Below are positions 33,217 to 40,939 of a stretch of 44,647 bases of DNA, in pieces (position 1 is the stretch's first letter; the number at the start of each line of letters is the position of its first letter). The notes below the pieces were generated by a model. That model was not told the origin of the DNA, made no database searches, and was given only the letters and a program-made list of their open reading frames with translations. The DNA is taken from positions 1-44,647 of the forward strand of contig NZ_JADEXD010000040.1 of the NCBI RefSeq assembly GCF_015207285.1, written 5' to 3'. This DNA comes from Tychonema sp. LEGE 07203 (GTDB lineage: Bacteria; Cyanobacteriota; Cyanobacteriia; Cyanobacteriales; Microcoleaceae). The position numbers were made by a program, and so were the translations under genes.

Positions 33217-34650
33217 ATGAAAACAGACACCAAAATTTCAGCTCAAAAATCCTGGGCTAAAGCTTTCGCCCATCCTGCTGCGGAGTTTCCGCTGACTCAG
33301 CTATCGGTTAAAAGCGGTAAAATTCCCGACGGATTGCGCGGCAGTCTCTACCGCAACGGGCCCGGACGTTTGGAACGCGGCGGCATGACTGCGGGACACT
33401 GGTTTGATGGCGACGGTGCAATTTTGGCAGTACATTTTACCGATGCAGGTGCTGCTGCTGTTTATCGCTACGTGCAAACAGCGGGATATCTAGCTGAAGA
33501 AAAAGCTAATAGATTTCTCTACACTAATTATGGCATGACAGCACCGGGGCCTGCGTGGTTGCGGTGGACTAAATCTGTTAAAAATGCTGCCAATACTTCT
33601 GTTTTAGCTTTGCCCGATCGCCTTTTGGCATTATGGGAAGGCGGCCCGCCTCACAGCCTAGATTTGCAAACTCTGGAAACTAAAGGAATCGACAATTTAG
33701 GCAATTTAGATAGTAATTTTTCTTATTCCGCTCACTGCAAGCGCGATCCGATTACTGGCAATATTTTTAACTTTGGAATTACCAGCAGTGCGAGTCCCAA
33801 GTTGAATTTGTATAAAAGCGATTGTACGGGCAAAATCGTGCAAAAAGCAACTATTCCTTTGGATGGAATTTCTCTCGTACACGATTTTGTTTTGGCCCGA
33901 AAGTATCTAATATTTTTTGTGCCGCCGGTGCGACTCAATGTTTTGCCAGTGTTAGCTGGAATTAGCAGTTACGGCGACTCGTTTGACTGGAAACCAAAGT
34001 TAAAAACGCAGATATTAGTTATTGATTCGGAAACTCTATCTTTAGTTAGTTGCGGCGAAACTGATGCTTGGTTTCAGTGGCACTTTGCTAACGGTTTTGT
34101 CAAGGAAGATGGTTCGGTGGCGGTAGATTTTGTGCGTTTCGCTGACTTTCAAACTAATCAGCGACTCAAAGAAGTACCGACAGGTGAAACTCGCACCGAT
34201 GCGGAAGGTTCTCTGTGGCGGGTATGTTTAAATCCTGAAACTGCCGAGGTGATAGCAGCCGAACAATTGCTGGATAAAGCTTGCGAGTTTCCGGTTGTAC
34301 CTGCTTCCGAAATTGGTCAAGACTCGCGGTATATTTATCTGGCAATGTATCGGCATGATGTTGATATTGTAGCGGAACGTTACGGGGCGATCGCCCGTTT
34401 GGACACGCAAACCCGAAATCTCACAATTGCCGATTGCGGCGAAAATCGCTATCCCACAGAACCCGTCTGCGTTCCAGATATTTTCTCGGAGAAAGATTGG
34501 ATTTTGACAGTTGTTTATGATGGCAATTCTGATAAAAGTGAAGTCTGGATATTTGACAGCGAAGGGCTAAACAGCGCTCCTATTTGTCAGCTAGAATTGC
34601 CCGGTGTCATACCTTTGAGCTTTCACGGTACTTGGAAATCAGCTATCTGA
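33217..34650 (+). CDS. Carotenoid cleavage oxygenase (apocarotenoid-15,15'-oxygenase type)
   Basis: The non-haem iron enzyme splits apocarotenoids at the 15,15' double bond to give retinal; the family is shared with RPE65 and plant CCDs. The start is the ATG at 33217 (MKTDTKISAQKSW), giving 477 residues; the frame is open further upstream only into a repeat. The iron-binding histidines are all visible: SAHCKRDPITG, ISLVHDFVL, WFQWHFANGF and the final LSFHGTWK. The GSLYRNGPGRLERGG segment and WFDGDGAI match the family. The length fits the Synechocystis enzyme of about 490 residues. Product and substrate length are inferred. Confidence 0.93.
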   Translation: MKTDTKISAQKSWAKAFAHPAAEFPLTQLSVKSGKIPDGLRGSLYRNGPGRLERGGMTAGHWFDGDGAILAVHFTDAGAAAVYRYVQTAGYLAEEKANRFLYTNYGMTAPGPAWLRWTKSVKNAANTSVLALPDRLLALWEGGPPHSLDLQTLETKGIDNLGNLDSNFSYSAHCKRDPITGNIFNFGITSSASPKLNLYKSDCTGKIVQKATIPLDGISLVHDFVLARKYLIFFVPPVRLNVLPVLAGISSYGDSFDWKPKLKTQILVIDSETLSLVSCGETDAWFQWHFANGFVKEDGSVAVDFVRFADFQTNQRLKEVPTGETRTDAEGSLWRVCLNPETAEVIAAEQLLDKACEFPVVPASEIGQDSRYIYLAMYRHDVDIVAERYGAIARLDTQTRNLTIADCGENRYPTEPVCVPDIFSEKDWILTVVYDGNSDKSEVWIFDSEGLNSAPICQLELPGVIPLSFHGTWKSAI

Positions 34651-35245
34651 AAAAAATGTAAAGAAGTGTTGCGGAAGATTTATTAAAAATTGTTGCCGCT
34701 TTTCTGTCAAGTTGTTAAGCTGTGTGTAGAGAGCAAATCCTCATATATAGGAGGTGTGGAATTTATGCTCTACACTGCTCAAAAATCCTGTGTTTTTTCC
34801 CGGCTAATGGAACTCCCGGCTACACAGGAAAAAACCGCCAATCCTGGCAAATCCCCGATGAATCCCCGATGAATTCCCGATGAATTCCCGATGAATTCCC
34901 GGCGAATGGAATTCGCGGCGACACAGCAAAGTCCGCCTTCGCGGACTAAAGATCCCGGCGAATAGAATTCGCTGCTACACAAACAAAGTCCGCCTTCGCG
35001 GACTAAAGAAACAGGGAAATTAAGCCAACATTGGTATGATTTCCTAGCTTGTTTTCCCATCTCAAGTTTGTCTACTTGAATGAGATTGACTTACCAGATT
35101 CCTGACTTAGTTCTGGCAAATCAAAGTTTAGTTCAACTCGCGCGCGTGGACGATTCAAAAGTTTTGAATTAACTCCACAAAATTCATAACTCGCAACTTA
35201 TAACTCCGCGCGCGGCGATCACTTCAAATCCAGAGGGTTTAATCT
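34651..35245. other. Intergenic region with triplicated repeat and a small frame
   Basis: About 595 bases. It holds a possible small gene at 34765-34872, several GATGAATTCCC direct repeats (34858-34897), and a 56-base unit present twice in tandem (34898-34953, 34954-35009), each with AAAGTCCGCCTTCGCGGACT. A degenerate third copy of the unit's start lies at 34779. From 35020 to 35245 there are two CGCGCGCG-type stretches and AACTCGCAACTTATAACTC words before the SDR gene. No other gene seen. Confidence 0.6.
34765..34872 (+). CDS. Possible 35-residue peptide with a full Shine-Dalgarno
   Basis: The ATG at 34765 is preceded by AGGAGGTG (34749-34756), the best ribosome-binding site in the window, with a 9-base spacing. 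The frame reads MLYTAQKSCVFSRLMELPAT and stops at TGA at 34870-34872. The part after residue 12 overlaps the spacer's repeat units. The peptide is not similar to anything I know. It may be the truncated start of a former gene overwritten by repeats. It has no membrane segment. Low confidence as a real gene. Confidence 0.3.
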   Translation: MLYTAQKSCVFSRLMELPATQEKTANPGKSPMNPR

Positions 35246-36067
35246 ATGCAACTTCAAGGAAAAACAGCTCTAGTGACAGGAGCTTCCCGCGGTATAGGGC
35301 GATCGATCGCCCTGGAATTAGCGCGACAAGGAATCAAGCGCTTGGTAATAGTAGCGCGCAACCGCCGGCAATTAATTGAACTGGCAGAGGAAATCGATGT
35401 TTTTGGCACAGAAATAGTGCCGTTAGCTTTGGATTTAACTCAGTCAGTAGCGGTGAATATTGCGATCGCCCAAGCTTGGCGAGATTGCGGCCCAATTCAC
35501 CTGTTAGTCAACTGTGCGGGCGTAGCCCACCAAGCATCATTCTTGCGTTCCCCGCTACCGTTAATCGAGGAAGAAATCGCCTTAAATTTGCTCGGAACCT
35601 ACACAATTACCCGCTTGATTGCGAAGCGAATGGCGGCGCAAGAAGAGGGAACCATCGTCAATGTTTCGAGCTTGATGGGCAAAATTGCCGCTCCCACAAT
35701 GGCAACTTATTCTGCTACCAAATTTGCCATTTTGGGATTCACCCAAGCTTTACGCAGCGAGTTAAGTCCGTACAATGTTCGAGTCGCTGCTTTGCTCCCA
35801 TCTCTAACAGATACCGACATGGTGCGAGACTTGGAACAATTTCGCTGGGTAGTGCCCACAACTCCCGAAAAAGTTGCCCTAGCGCTAGTCGCGGGATTGC
35901 ACAAAGATTCGCCGGAAATCTTAGTAGGATATCAAAGTCATCTAGCAGTTTGGTGTCACCGAATTGCCCCTTGGCTGCTGGATTTTGTGTTGCGGATGGC
36001 GACACCCCAACTTCGGGATAAAGCGCGGGGCCGCAAATTGCGGGAGGCTTTAGCTAGCGGGCGATAA
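35246..36067 (+). CDS. SDR-family NAD(P)-dependent oxidoreductase
   Basis: The 273-residue short-chain dehydrogenase has the Rossmann motif TGASRGIGRSIA (residues 11-22), NCAGVA (Asn-Cys in place of the common NNAG), the catalytic Ser in NVSSLMGKIA and YSATKFAILG with Tyr and Lys. The C-terminal part with a hydrophobic segment (RIAPWLLDFVLRMATP) may associate with membranes. It reduces or oxidises an alcohol/ketone substrate that cannot be told; it is not a typical FabG. It is on the same strand as asnB-like gene 1 and may or may not belong to the following gene set. A MITE-like element separates them. Confidence 0.88.
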   Translation: MQLQGKTALVTGASRGIGRSIALELARQGIKRLVIVARNRRQLIELAEEIDVFGTEIVPLALDLTQSVAVNIAIAQAWRDCGPIHLLVNCAGVAHQASFLRSPLPLIEEEIALNLLGTYTITRLIAKRMAAQEEGTIVNVSSLMGKIAAPTMATYSATKFAILGFTQALRSELSPYNVRVAALLPSLTDTDMVRDLEQFRWVVPTTPEKVALALVAGLHKDSPEILVGYQSHLAVWCHRIAPWLLDFVLRMATPQLRDKARGRKLREALASGR

Positions 36068-36069
36068 CT

Positions 36070-36186
36070 CAGATATTGCACCATTCTCAACTAGCCTTTT
36101 ACGAACAGGTAAGATCGGCCTGTTCCACAAAGAATTTCTTGTGGAACAGGCATCTTACCTGTTGCTGATATTGGTGCAACATCTCT
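36070..36186. repeat. MITE-like element with nested hairpin (copy 1)
   Basis: An inner hairpin of 60 bases (36104-36163) pairs AACAGGTAAGAT with ATCTTACCTGTT and, inside it, GCCTGTTCCACAA with TTGTGGAACAGGC. Around it are weaker ends: AGATATTGCACCATTCTC on the left, and ATTGGTGCAACATCTC on the right. The left end is nearly identical to the left end of the element at 40799-40919. It lies between the SDR gene and the first asnB-like gene. Confidence 0.82.
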
Positions 36187-36228
36187 GTTATAATTGAGAT
36201 CATTCAGAATTATATTTAACTTCCAAAA

Positions 36229-38013
36229 ATGCTCGATAAAAAATTGTTCCTAAATTACAAAGGTAGCCAAAAACAAAAAACCTCTGTTCCTCCAAATCCT
36301 CTGGTGGAATTTGCCTCTAGTTGGCGGATAGCTTGGGGGAAAACAGAGGAAATCGAAGATAAGACAGGGTGGCGAGAAGGTCAACTTGCGATTATTTGCT
36401 CGAACCAAAATGCTCAGATAAATATAAGTCATTCAGAAAAATTTGTTGTTGTTGGGGATGTTTGGCTGAGCAACCGATTAGAATTGCTGGCAAAATTGGG
36501 GATTTCTGCTAATAGTTGGGAGGGGTGCGATCGCCAATTAGTCGCTCAACTGTGGGAACGCTGGGAGGTTGAATGTTTGCCGCTGCTGGTGGGTATGTTT
36601 GCGTTTGCGGTTTGGGACAGAGAAAGGCAAGTTTTGCGGGTGGCGCGCGATCGCACGGGGGCGCGAACTCTTTACTATACTAATGTTGGCGCGACTCGCT
36701 GGATCGGTTCTCAACTGGGGGCGATCGCACCGTACCATTCAAGGGCGATCGACCTCACAGCGCTGCGAGATTACCTCTGTTGTTCGTTTGTTCCGGGCGA
36801 TCGTACCCTCTGGCAGCAAGTCCGAGAACTGCGCCCAGGAACCGTTTTAAGCTTCCCCGACCAGCTTCCGCAACAGGCAGGATGCCTGTCCCACAACATT
36901 TCCGCTTACTGGGAACTCCGAGAACAACTTGTCGAAACCGAACAATCTTTAGAATGGCACGGCGCGAAATTGCGCTGTGTTTTAGATGAAGTTGTCCGAG
37001 AATATTTGCCAGCAAATCAACCTGTAGGCGTGTTTCTTTCCGGCGGGTTAGACTCTAGCTGCATCGCGGCTTTAGCTGCTCAATTTTGCGATCGACCAAT
37101 TCACACTTACTCAATTCATTTTGGTGAAGAATGCGCCAACGAATTAGAGTTTTCCAGTTTAGTTGCCCGACACTGTCAAACCCAACATCACATTTTAGAA
37201 ATTAGCTTTCGGGATATGTGGGAAAAGTTGCCAGAAACGATGGCTTATTTAGACGATCCGATCGGCGACCCGCTGACAGTGCCAAACTTGCTGTTAGGAA
37301 AAATGGCGCGACAATCTGTCGAAATTGTGCTCAACGGCGAAGGCGGCGATCCGTGTTTTGGCGGGCCGAAAAATCAACCGATGCTAATTAACAGCTTGTA
37401 CAATTCTATCACTAATTTAGATTCGCTAGCCGCCTATTTAATTTCATTTCAAAAGTGTGCTGCGGATTTACCTCAACTATTAAAACCTGAAGTTTTGGCT
37501 GCGGTAAAAACAGAACCTTCGGTATTTAGTGAAGATTTGAATAGCACTGCCAATTATCTCAATCGATTAATGGCATTAAATATTAAATTCAAGGGTGCAG
37601 ACCAGATTTTGACGAAAGTGAACAACTTGACTCAAGCTGCGGGCTTGCACGGGCGATCGCCTCTTTTTGACCAGCGAATAGTTGATTTGAGCATGACGGT
37701 TCCGCCGGAGTACAAACTGTCGGGAGTTGTGGAAAAAGCTGTGTTAAAACAAGCGGTTGCAAACCTTCTGCCCGCTCAAATTTTAGACAGGCCAAAAAGC
37801 GGAATGATGGTTCCGGTACAGTTGGGATTTAAGAAGTTTTGGCAGCGAGAAGCTAGGGGTTTGTTGCTGTCAAAAAAAGCTGCGATCGCTCCTTATTTCA
37901 ATCAATCTTTGATAGGTAAATGGCTAGACTATGAAGGAGATACTTGGGGGCGTTACGGTGTTAAGCTTTGGCTGTTGACAAGTTTAGAACTTTGGCTGCA
38001 AGCTAATAAGTAA
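36229..38013 (+). CDS. Asparagine-synthetase-like amide ligase 1 (no glutaminase cysteine)
   Basis: The 594-residue protein has an Ntn-type N-terminal domain (about 1-220) and an ATP-pyrophosphatase domain with VGVFLSGGLDSSCIAALAA (SGGLDSS 271-277), NGEGGDPCFGG, GRSPLFDQRIVDL and KSGMMVPVQ. The N-terminus does not begin Met-Cys and no Cys-2 equivalent exists, so it cannot use glutamine. Family members with this loss (lasso-peptide cyclase, beta-lactam synthetase, carbapenam synthetase) activate a carboxylate as acyl-AMP and let an amine attack. I therefore infer an amide-forming ligase of unknown substrate. It converges with the minus-strand gene group and is a paralogue of the gene at 40940-42775. 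Confidence 0.88.
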   Translation: MLDKKLFLNYKGSQKQKTSVPPNPLVEFASSWRIAWGKTEEIEDKTGWREGQLAIICSNQNAQINISHSEKFVVVGDVWLSNRLELLAKLGISANSWEGCDRQLVAQLWERWEVECLPLLVGMFAFAVWDRERQVLRVARDRTGARTLYYTNVGATRWIGSQLGAIAPYHSRAIDLTALRDYLCCSFVPGDRTLWQQVRELRPGTVLSFPDQLPQQAGCLSHNISAYWELREQLVETEQSLEWHGAKLRCVLDEVVREYLPANQPVGVFLSGGLDSSCIAALAAQFCDRPIHTYSIHFGEECANELEFSSLVARHCQTQHHILEISFRDMWEKLPETMAYLDDPIGDPLTVPNLLLGKMARQSVEIVLNGEGGDPCFGGPKNQPMLINSLYNSITNLDSLAAYLISFQKCAADLPQLLKPEVLAAVKTEPSVFSEDLNSTANYLNRLMALNIKFKGADQILTKVNNLTQAAGLHGRSPLFDQRIVDLSMTVPPEYKLSGVVEKAVLKQAVANLLPAQILDRPKSGMMVPVQLGFKKFWQREARGLLLSKKAAIAPYFNQSLIGKWLDYEGDTWGRYGVKLWLLTSLELWLQANK

Positions 38014-38045
38014 TATTAAATCCGCACGCGCTTTCTCAGAGTCCG

Positions 38046-38199
38046 GCAGGGGTTAAAACCCATGCCTCAAAGCTAAAGTCCTCTTAAGAGGACTAAAGAA
38101 ATTATGAATTTTATACAAGACGAATCTTGCTTAGAACTAAAAGACTCATCAGTCCTCTTTAGAGGACTTTCGCTATTAGACAGGGGTTTTAACCCCTGG
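38046..38199. repeat. MITE-like element with about 48-base terminal inverted repeats
   Basis: The left arm (from CAGGGGTTAAAACCC at 38047 through the palindrome AGTCCTCTTAAGAGGACT at 38077-38094) is the imperfect complement of the right arm (AGTCCTCTTTAGAGGACT at 38151-38168 to AGGGGTTTTAACCCCTGG at 38182-38199). The 56-base centre is unique. It fills the gap between two converging genes and codes for nothing. Confidence 0.85.
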
Positions 38200-38264
38200 C
38201 GGTCTTTGGGGTTAACTTGAGACCTCTGAACACTGCTACGTCCTTCCCCATCACCATACAAACC

Positions 38265-39527
38265 TCAACCAAAACTGTCAACAACATAAATAGAACTCTC
38301 CGTACCGCCTAGCAGAATCAAACTGCTATCATCACTGCATGCATCTCGAATATTGGCAATGCCTCGATGCAAAATCTGAATGAGTTTTTGAGGACTAAAC
38401 GATTCCAATTCTACATAGTTACCTGCCTCCAACCACTGCAATTCTTCAGCAGATAAATCTTGGCGAATCGCTGGCTGCAATTGTACAGCATCTCGTGCCG
38501 AATTCTCGGAATTTAGCACAAACATATTGTCGCCAGCCGCCATAATTTGCCGGGGCAGAATTCCGATATCAATAATTATGGTGCTGTTATTTGGGAACCA
38601 ATTATGACCGGTACGCAAGCGATCGACTAAACCAATTCCTTTGGGACTGCAATCGTGTAAAGCGTACACTTTCAAGTCGGAATTTCGGCGCACCATTTGC
38701 ATAGTTGTGTCGAAAATACTTTCAGGATATCCGGTAACGCTGAGGACTGCACAGTTGTTTTCAAAGTGAAAGTTGTTGGCGATTAAAAATTGGGCAATTT
38801 CCGGGCGATCGCACACCACCAATCTGTCAAAACTGTAAGCGCTGACATCAGGACTGACAGCGGCATTTGCATTGCTATCGCGGGGCGACGGCAGCATTTT
38901 AGTCATAGAGTTAATTGCTGCCCAAGTATTAATCCAGCCTTGAAACAGATTAAAACTAATAGTAAAGTGTTGACGATTTGCAGGTATTTTGTCAAATTTC
39001 AGGCTTCCCAAATAGATAGATAGGATTCCGATAGCAGAGCTAGCTAAAAACAGCGAAAAGGAACTTGATAACAGACTTACACCAATTCCGCAGACCAGAA
39101 CTATTCCTCCCCAAACGTGCAAAGTCTTTGCAAATTTCTGGCGTTGTTTGTACAGATACTTGTCAGAACGGCTAGCAGCAAAAGTTTGCCATACCAATAA
39201 ACTGTTTATTACTCCCAATCCCCACATACCAAAAAAGGAAAATGAAAGTAAATTAATAATTATGTACCCTTGGATTGTTAATAACGCATTAGAAATTTTG
39301 GGTCGCGATCGCCTGTCTAAAAAGTAAAATAACTGTTTAGGGGTAAAAAACAGCGTATCGTTAACCGAAACATCGGCGATCGCCTTGGCAAACATGGCGT
39401 CAGTTATTTTGACACCATTGATAGTAGTTGATTCAAAAACAAACCGATGCTGGCATTGTTTGCAGCGACCGCCCCAAGCCGTGCGATCTCTTAACTTATT
39501 GTCAGTTCCACATTTAATGCACTTCAT
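38265..39527 (-). CDS. Zinc-ribbon membrane protein with TOPRIM-like C-terminal region
   Basis: Function not recognised. The 420 residues show an N-terminal zinc ribbon (C3, C6, C22, C25 in CIKCGTD and GRCKQCQHRF), then a domain of about 55 residues, two membrane regions (about 88-115 and 138-178), and a soluble C-terminal half. In this half, DRLVVCDRPEIAQFLIAN, AVLSVTGYPESIFD and VYALHDCSPKGIGLVDRL follow the order of a TOPRIM fold (Glu, then D-x-x-P-x-G), as in topoisomerase VI A proteins. The similarity is by eye. The gap to the decarboxylase-like gene upstream is 20 bases, so the two are probably cotranscribed. Confidence 0.7.
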   Translation of the reverse strand: MKCIKCGTDNKLRDRTAWGGRCKQCQHRFVFESTTINGVKITDAMFAKAIADVSVNDTLFFTPKQLFYFLDRRSRPKISNALLTIQGYIIINLLSFSFFGMWGLGVINSLLVWQTFAASRSDKYLYKQRQKFAKTLHVWGGIVLVCGIGVSLLSSSFSLFLASSAIGILSIYLGSLKFDKIPANRQHFTISFNLFQGWINTWAAINSMTKMLPSPRDSNANAAVSPDVSAYSFDRLVVCDRPEIAQFLIANNFHFENNCAVLSVTGYPESIFDTTMQMVRRNSDLKVYALHDCSPKGIGLVDRLRTGHNWFPNNSTIIIDIGILPRQIMAAGDNMFVLNSENSARDAVQLQPAIRQDLSAEELQWLEAGNYVELESFSPQKLIQILHRGIANIRDACSDDSSLILLGGTESSIYVVDSFG

Positions 39528-39547
39528 AAAAATCTCCTATTGATTAT

Positions 39548-40774
39548 TCAAAAAACTTGATTAGCTAACAAAACGCTGTAATCTTCTCTGCGGCGAATCA
39601 GGCGATGTCGCTCATTTTCTAACAGCACTTCCGCAGGTTTGGGGCGGTGCAAAAAATGCGATGACATCGCATAGCCGTAAGCTCCCACATCTAAAATAGC
39701 CAGGATTTCCCCAACTCTCAAAGCCGGAAGTTGACAGTTTTTGCCTAAATAATCCCGCGAATAAGTAGTATTGCCGCAAACATCAGTAAGATGCAATGGA
39801 TCGCGGCAATTCCAGGTATAAATTTCTCGATAACCGCCGTGAACTGACGGTACTGAAAGATTGGCAACAGTAGTATCCACGCCGACAATTTGTTTGGCTT
39901 CTTGCCATTTTGCGGAAACAACTTGAGCGAGCAAAGTAGCGCATCCAGCTACAGCCGATCGCCCCGGTTCAACGATTAACTCGATTTGGCGATCTAGACG
40001 CTCAATTCTGCTGGTCAATTCCGCCCCAAACAGTTCCCAATCAAAGGCTGTACCCCCGCGATAAGGATAGCCAAAACCGCCGCCAAAGTCGAGATATTCC
40101 CAATCGGGCAATTGCTGGGCGACGGCAATTACCGTATCAATTACTTGAGTAAAAGCTGCGGTAGAATTAGTACCTGTACCGCGATAGAAATGCAAACCGC
40201 TAATTTTTAATCCGGCGGTTTTAGCTAGGGAAATTGCATCGGGAAATTCGGTCGATCGCACTCCAATTCGACTGTCTCCAGTTAGTTCGGGCAAATTTAG
40301 TCTCAAACCCAAACTCGGCTGCAGTAAAATCTGTTGGTTTTCCCTCAAAAATTGATAAACTTCGCAGCACAATTGCAACTGGCTGAGACTGTCAAAATTC
40401 AGAGTTGTGACACCCCATCTCAGAACTTGTTCCATTTCACTTTTGTGCAAGTTGCTGCCGCTGTAAACAATTTTTTCTGGCGCAAAACCAGCCTGAATTC
40501 CTAAATAAATATCTCCCGGTGTATTGGCGTGCAATCCCCAACCGCAAGCTTGAAAGATTTGCAGCAGTGCGATGTTGCCGTTCGTCACGCTGGCAAAACA
40601 AAACTTTGTTTGCGGGTAGGTAATTGCGTTAGTAATGCGGGCGATGGTTTGCCGCAAAATGTCGCTTTGATAAACGTAAAGCGGCGAACCGTAGGTAGTT
40701 AACAACTCTTCGGCTAGGGGGAGAGTAAACAGCGGTTGTTTGAGGATTGATTTGCGATCGGTAATTGTTGGCAT
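39548..40774 (-). CDS. Group III (LysA/ODC-fold) decarboxylase homologue lacking the PLP lysine
   Basis: From the ATG at 40774 it has 408 residues; an upstream ATG would start inside a repeat. It has the fold of LysA: GSPLYVYQSDILR, GGGFGYPYRGG, VEPGRSAVAGCA and DVGAYGYAMSSHF. But the site that holds the PLP lysine (YASK in the true LysA at 5712-7130) reads FASVT, so Lys is replaced by V63. The Cys-x3-Asp motif reads CGNTT, without the Asp. The enzyme cannot form the usual Schiff base. It may be a non-catalytic subunit or work by another route. It follows an asnB-like gene and precedes the TOPRIM-like gene. Confidence 0.85.
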   Translation of the reverse strand: MPTITDRKSILKQPLFTLPLAEELLTTYGSPLYVYQSDILRQTIARITNAITYPQTKFCFASVTNGNIALLQIFQACGWGLHANTPGDIYLGIQAGFAPEKIVYSGSNLHKSEMEQVLRWGVTTLNFDSLSQLQLCCEVYQFLRENQQILLQPSLGLRLNLPELTGDSRIGVRSTEFPDAISLAKTAGLKISGLHFYRGTGTNSTAAFTQVIDTVIAVAQQLPDWEYLDFGGGFGYPYRGGTAFDWELFGAELTSRIERLDRQIELIVEPGRSAVAGCATLLAQVVSAKWQEAKQIVGVDTTVANLSVPSVHGGYREIYTWNCRDPLHLTDVCGNTTYSRDYLGKNCQLPALRVGEILAILDVGAYGYAMSSHFLHRPKPAEVLLENERHRLIRRREDYSVLLANQVF

Positions 40775-40798
40775 AAGTGTAAAGTAGATGTTTGTTCT

Positions 40799-40919
40799 GA
40801 GATATTGCACCATTCTCAATAAGCCTTCACGGGCGGGCAGGATGCCCACCCCACAAGAAAATTATTTTTTTGTGGAACAGGCCGGAGAGCCTGTTCTTGA
40901 GAATGGTGTAAGATGTGAG
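40799..40919. repeat. MITE-like element (copy 2)
   Basis: The ends are imperfect inverted repeats of about 30 bases: GAGATATTGCACCATTCTCA (40799 onward) and, at the right end, TTGAGAATGGTGTAAGATGT. The centre holds GGGCGGGCAGGATGCCCACCC and TGTGGAACAGGC. The left end matches the element at 36070-36186. It separates the asnB-like gene 2 from the decarboxylase-like gene. Confidence 0.82.
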
Positions 40920-40939
40920 TTAAATAAAAAATGTTGATT

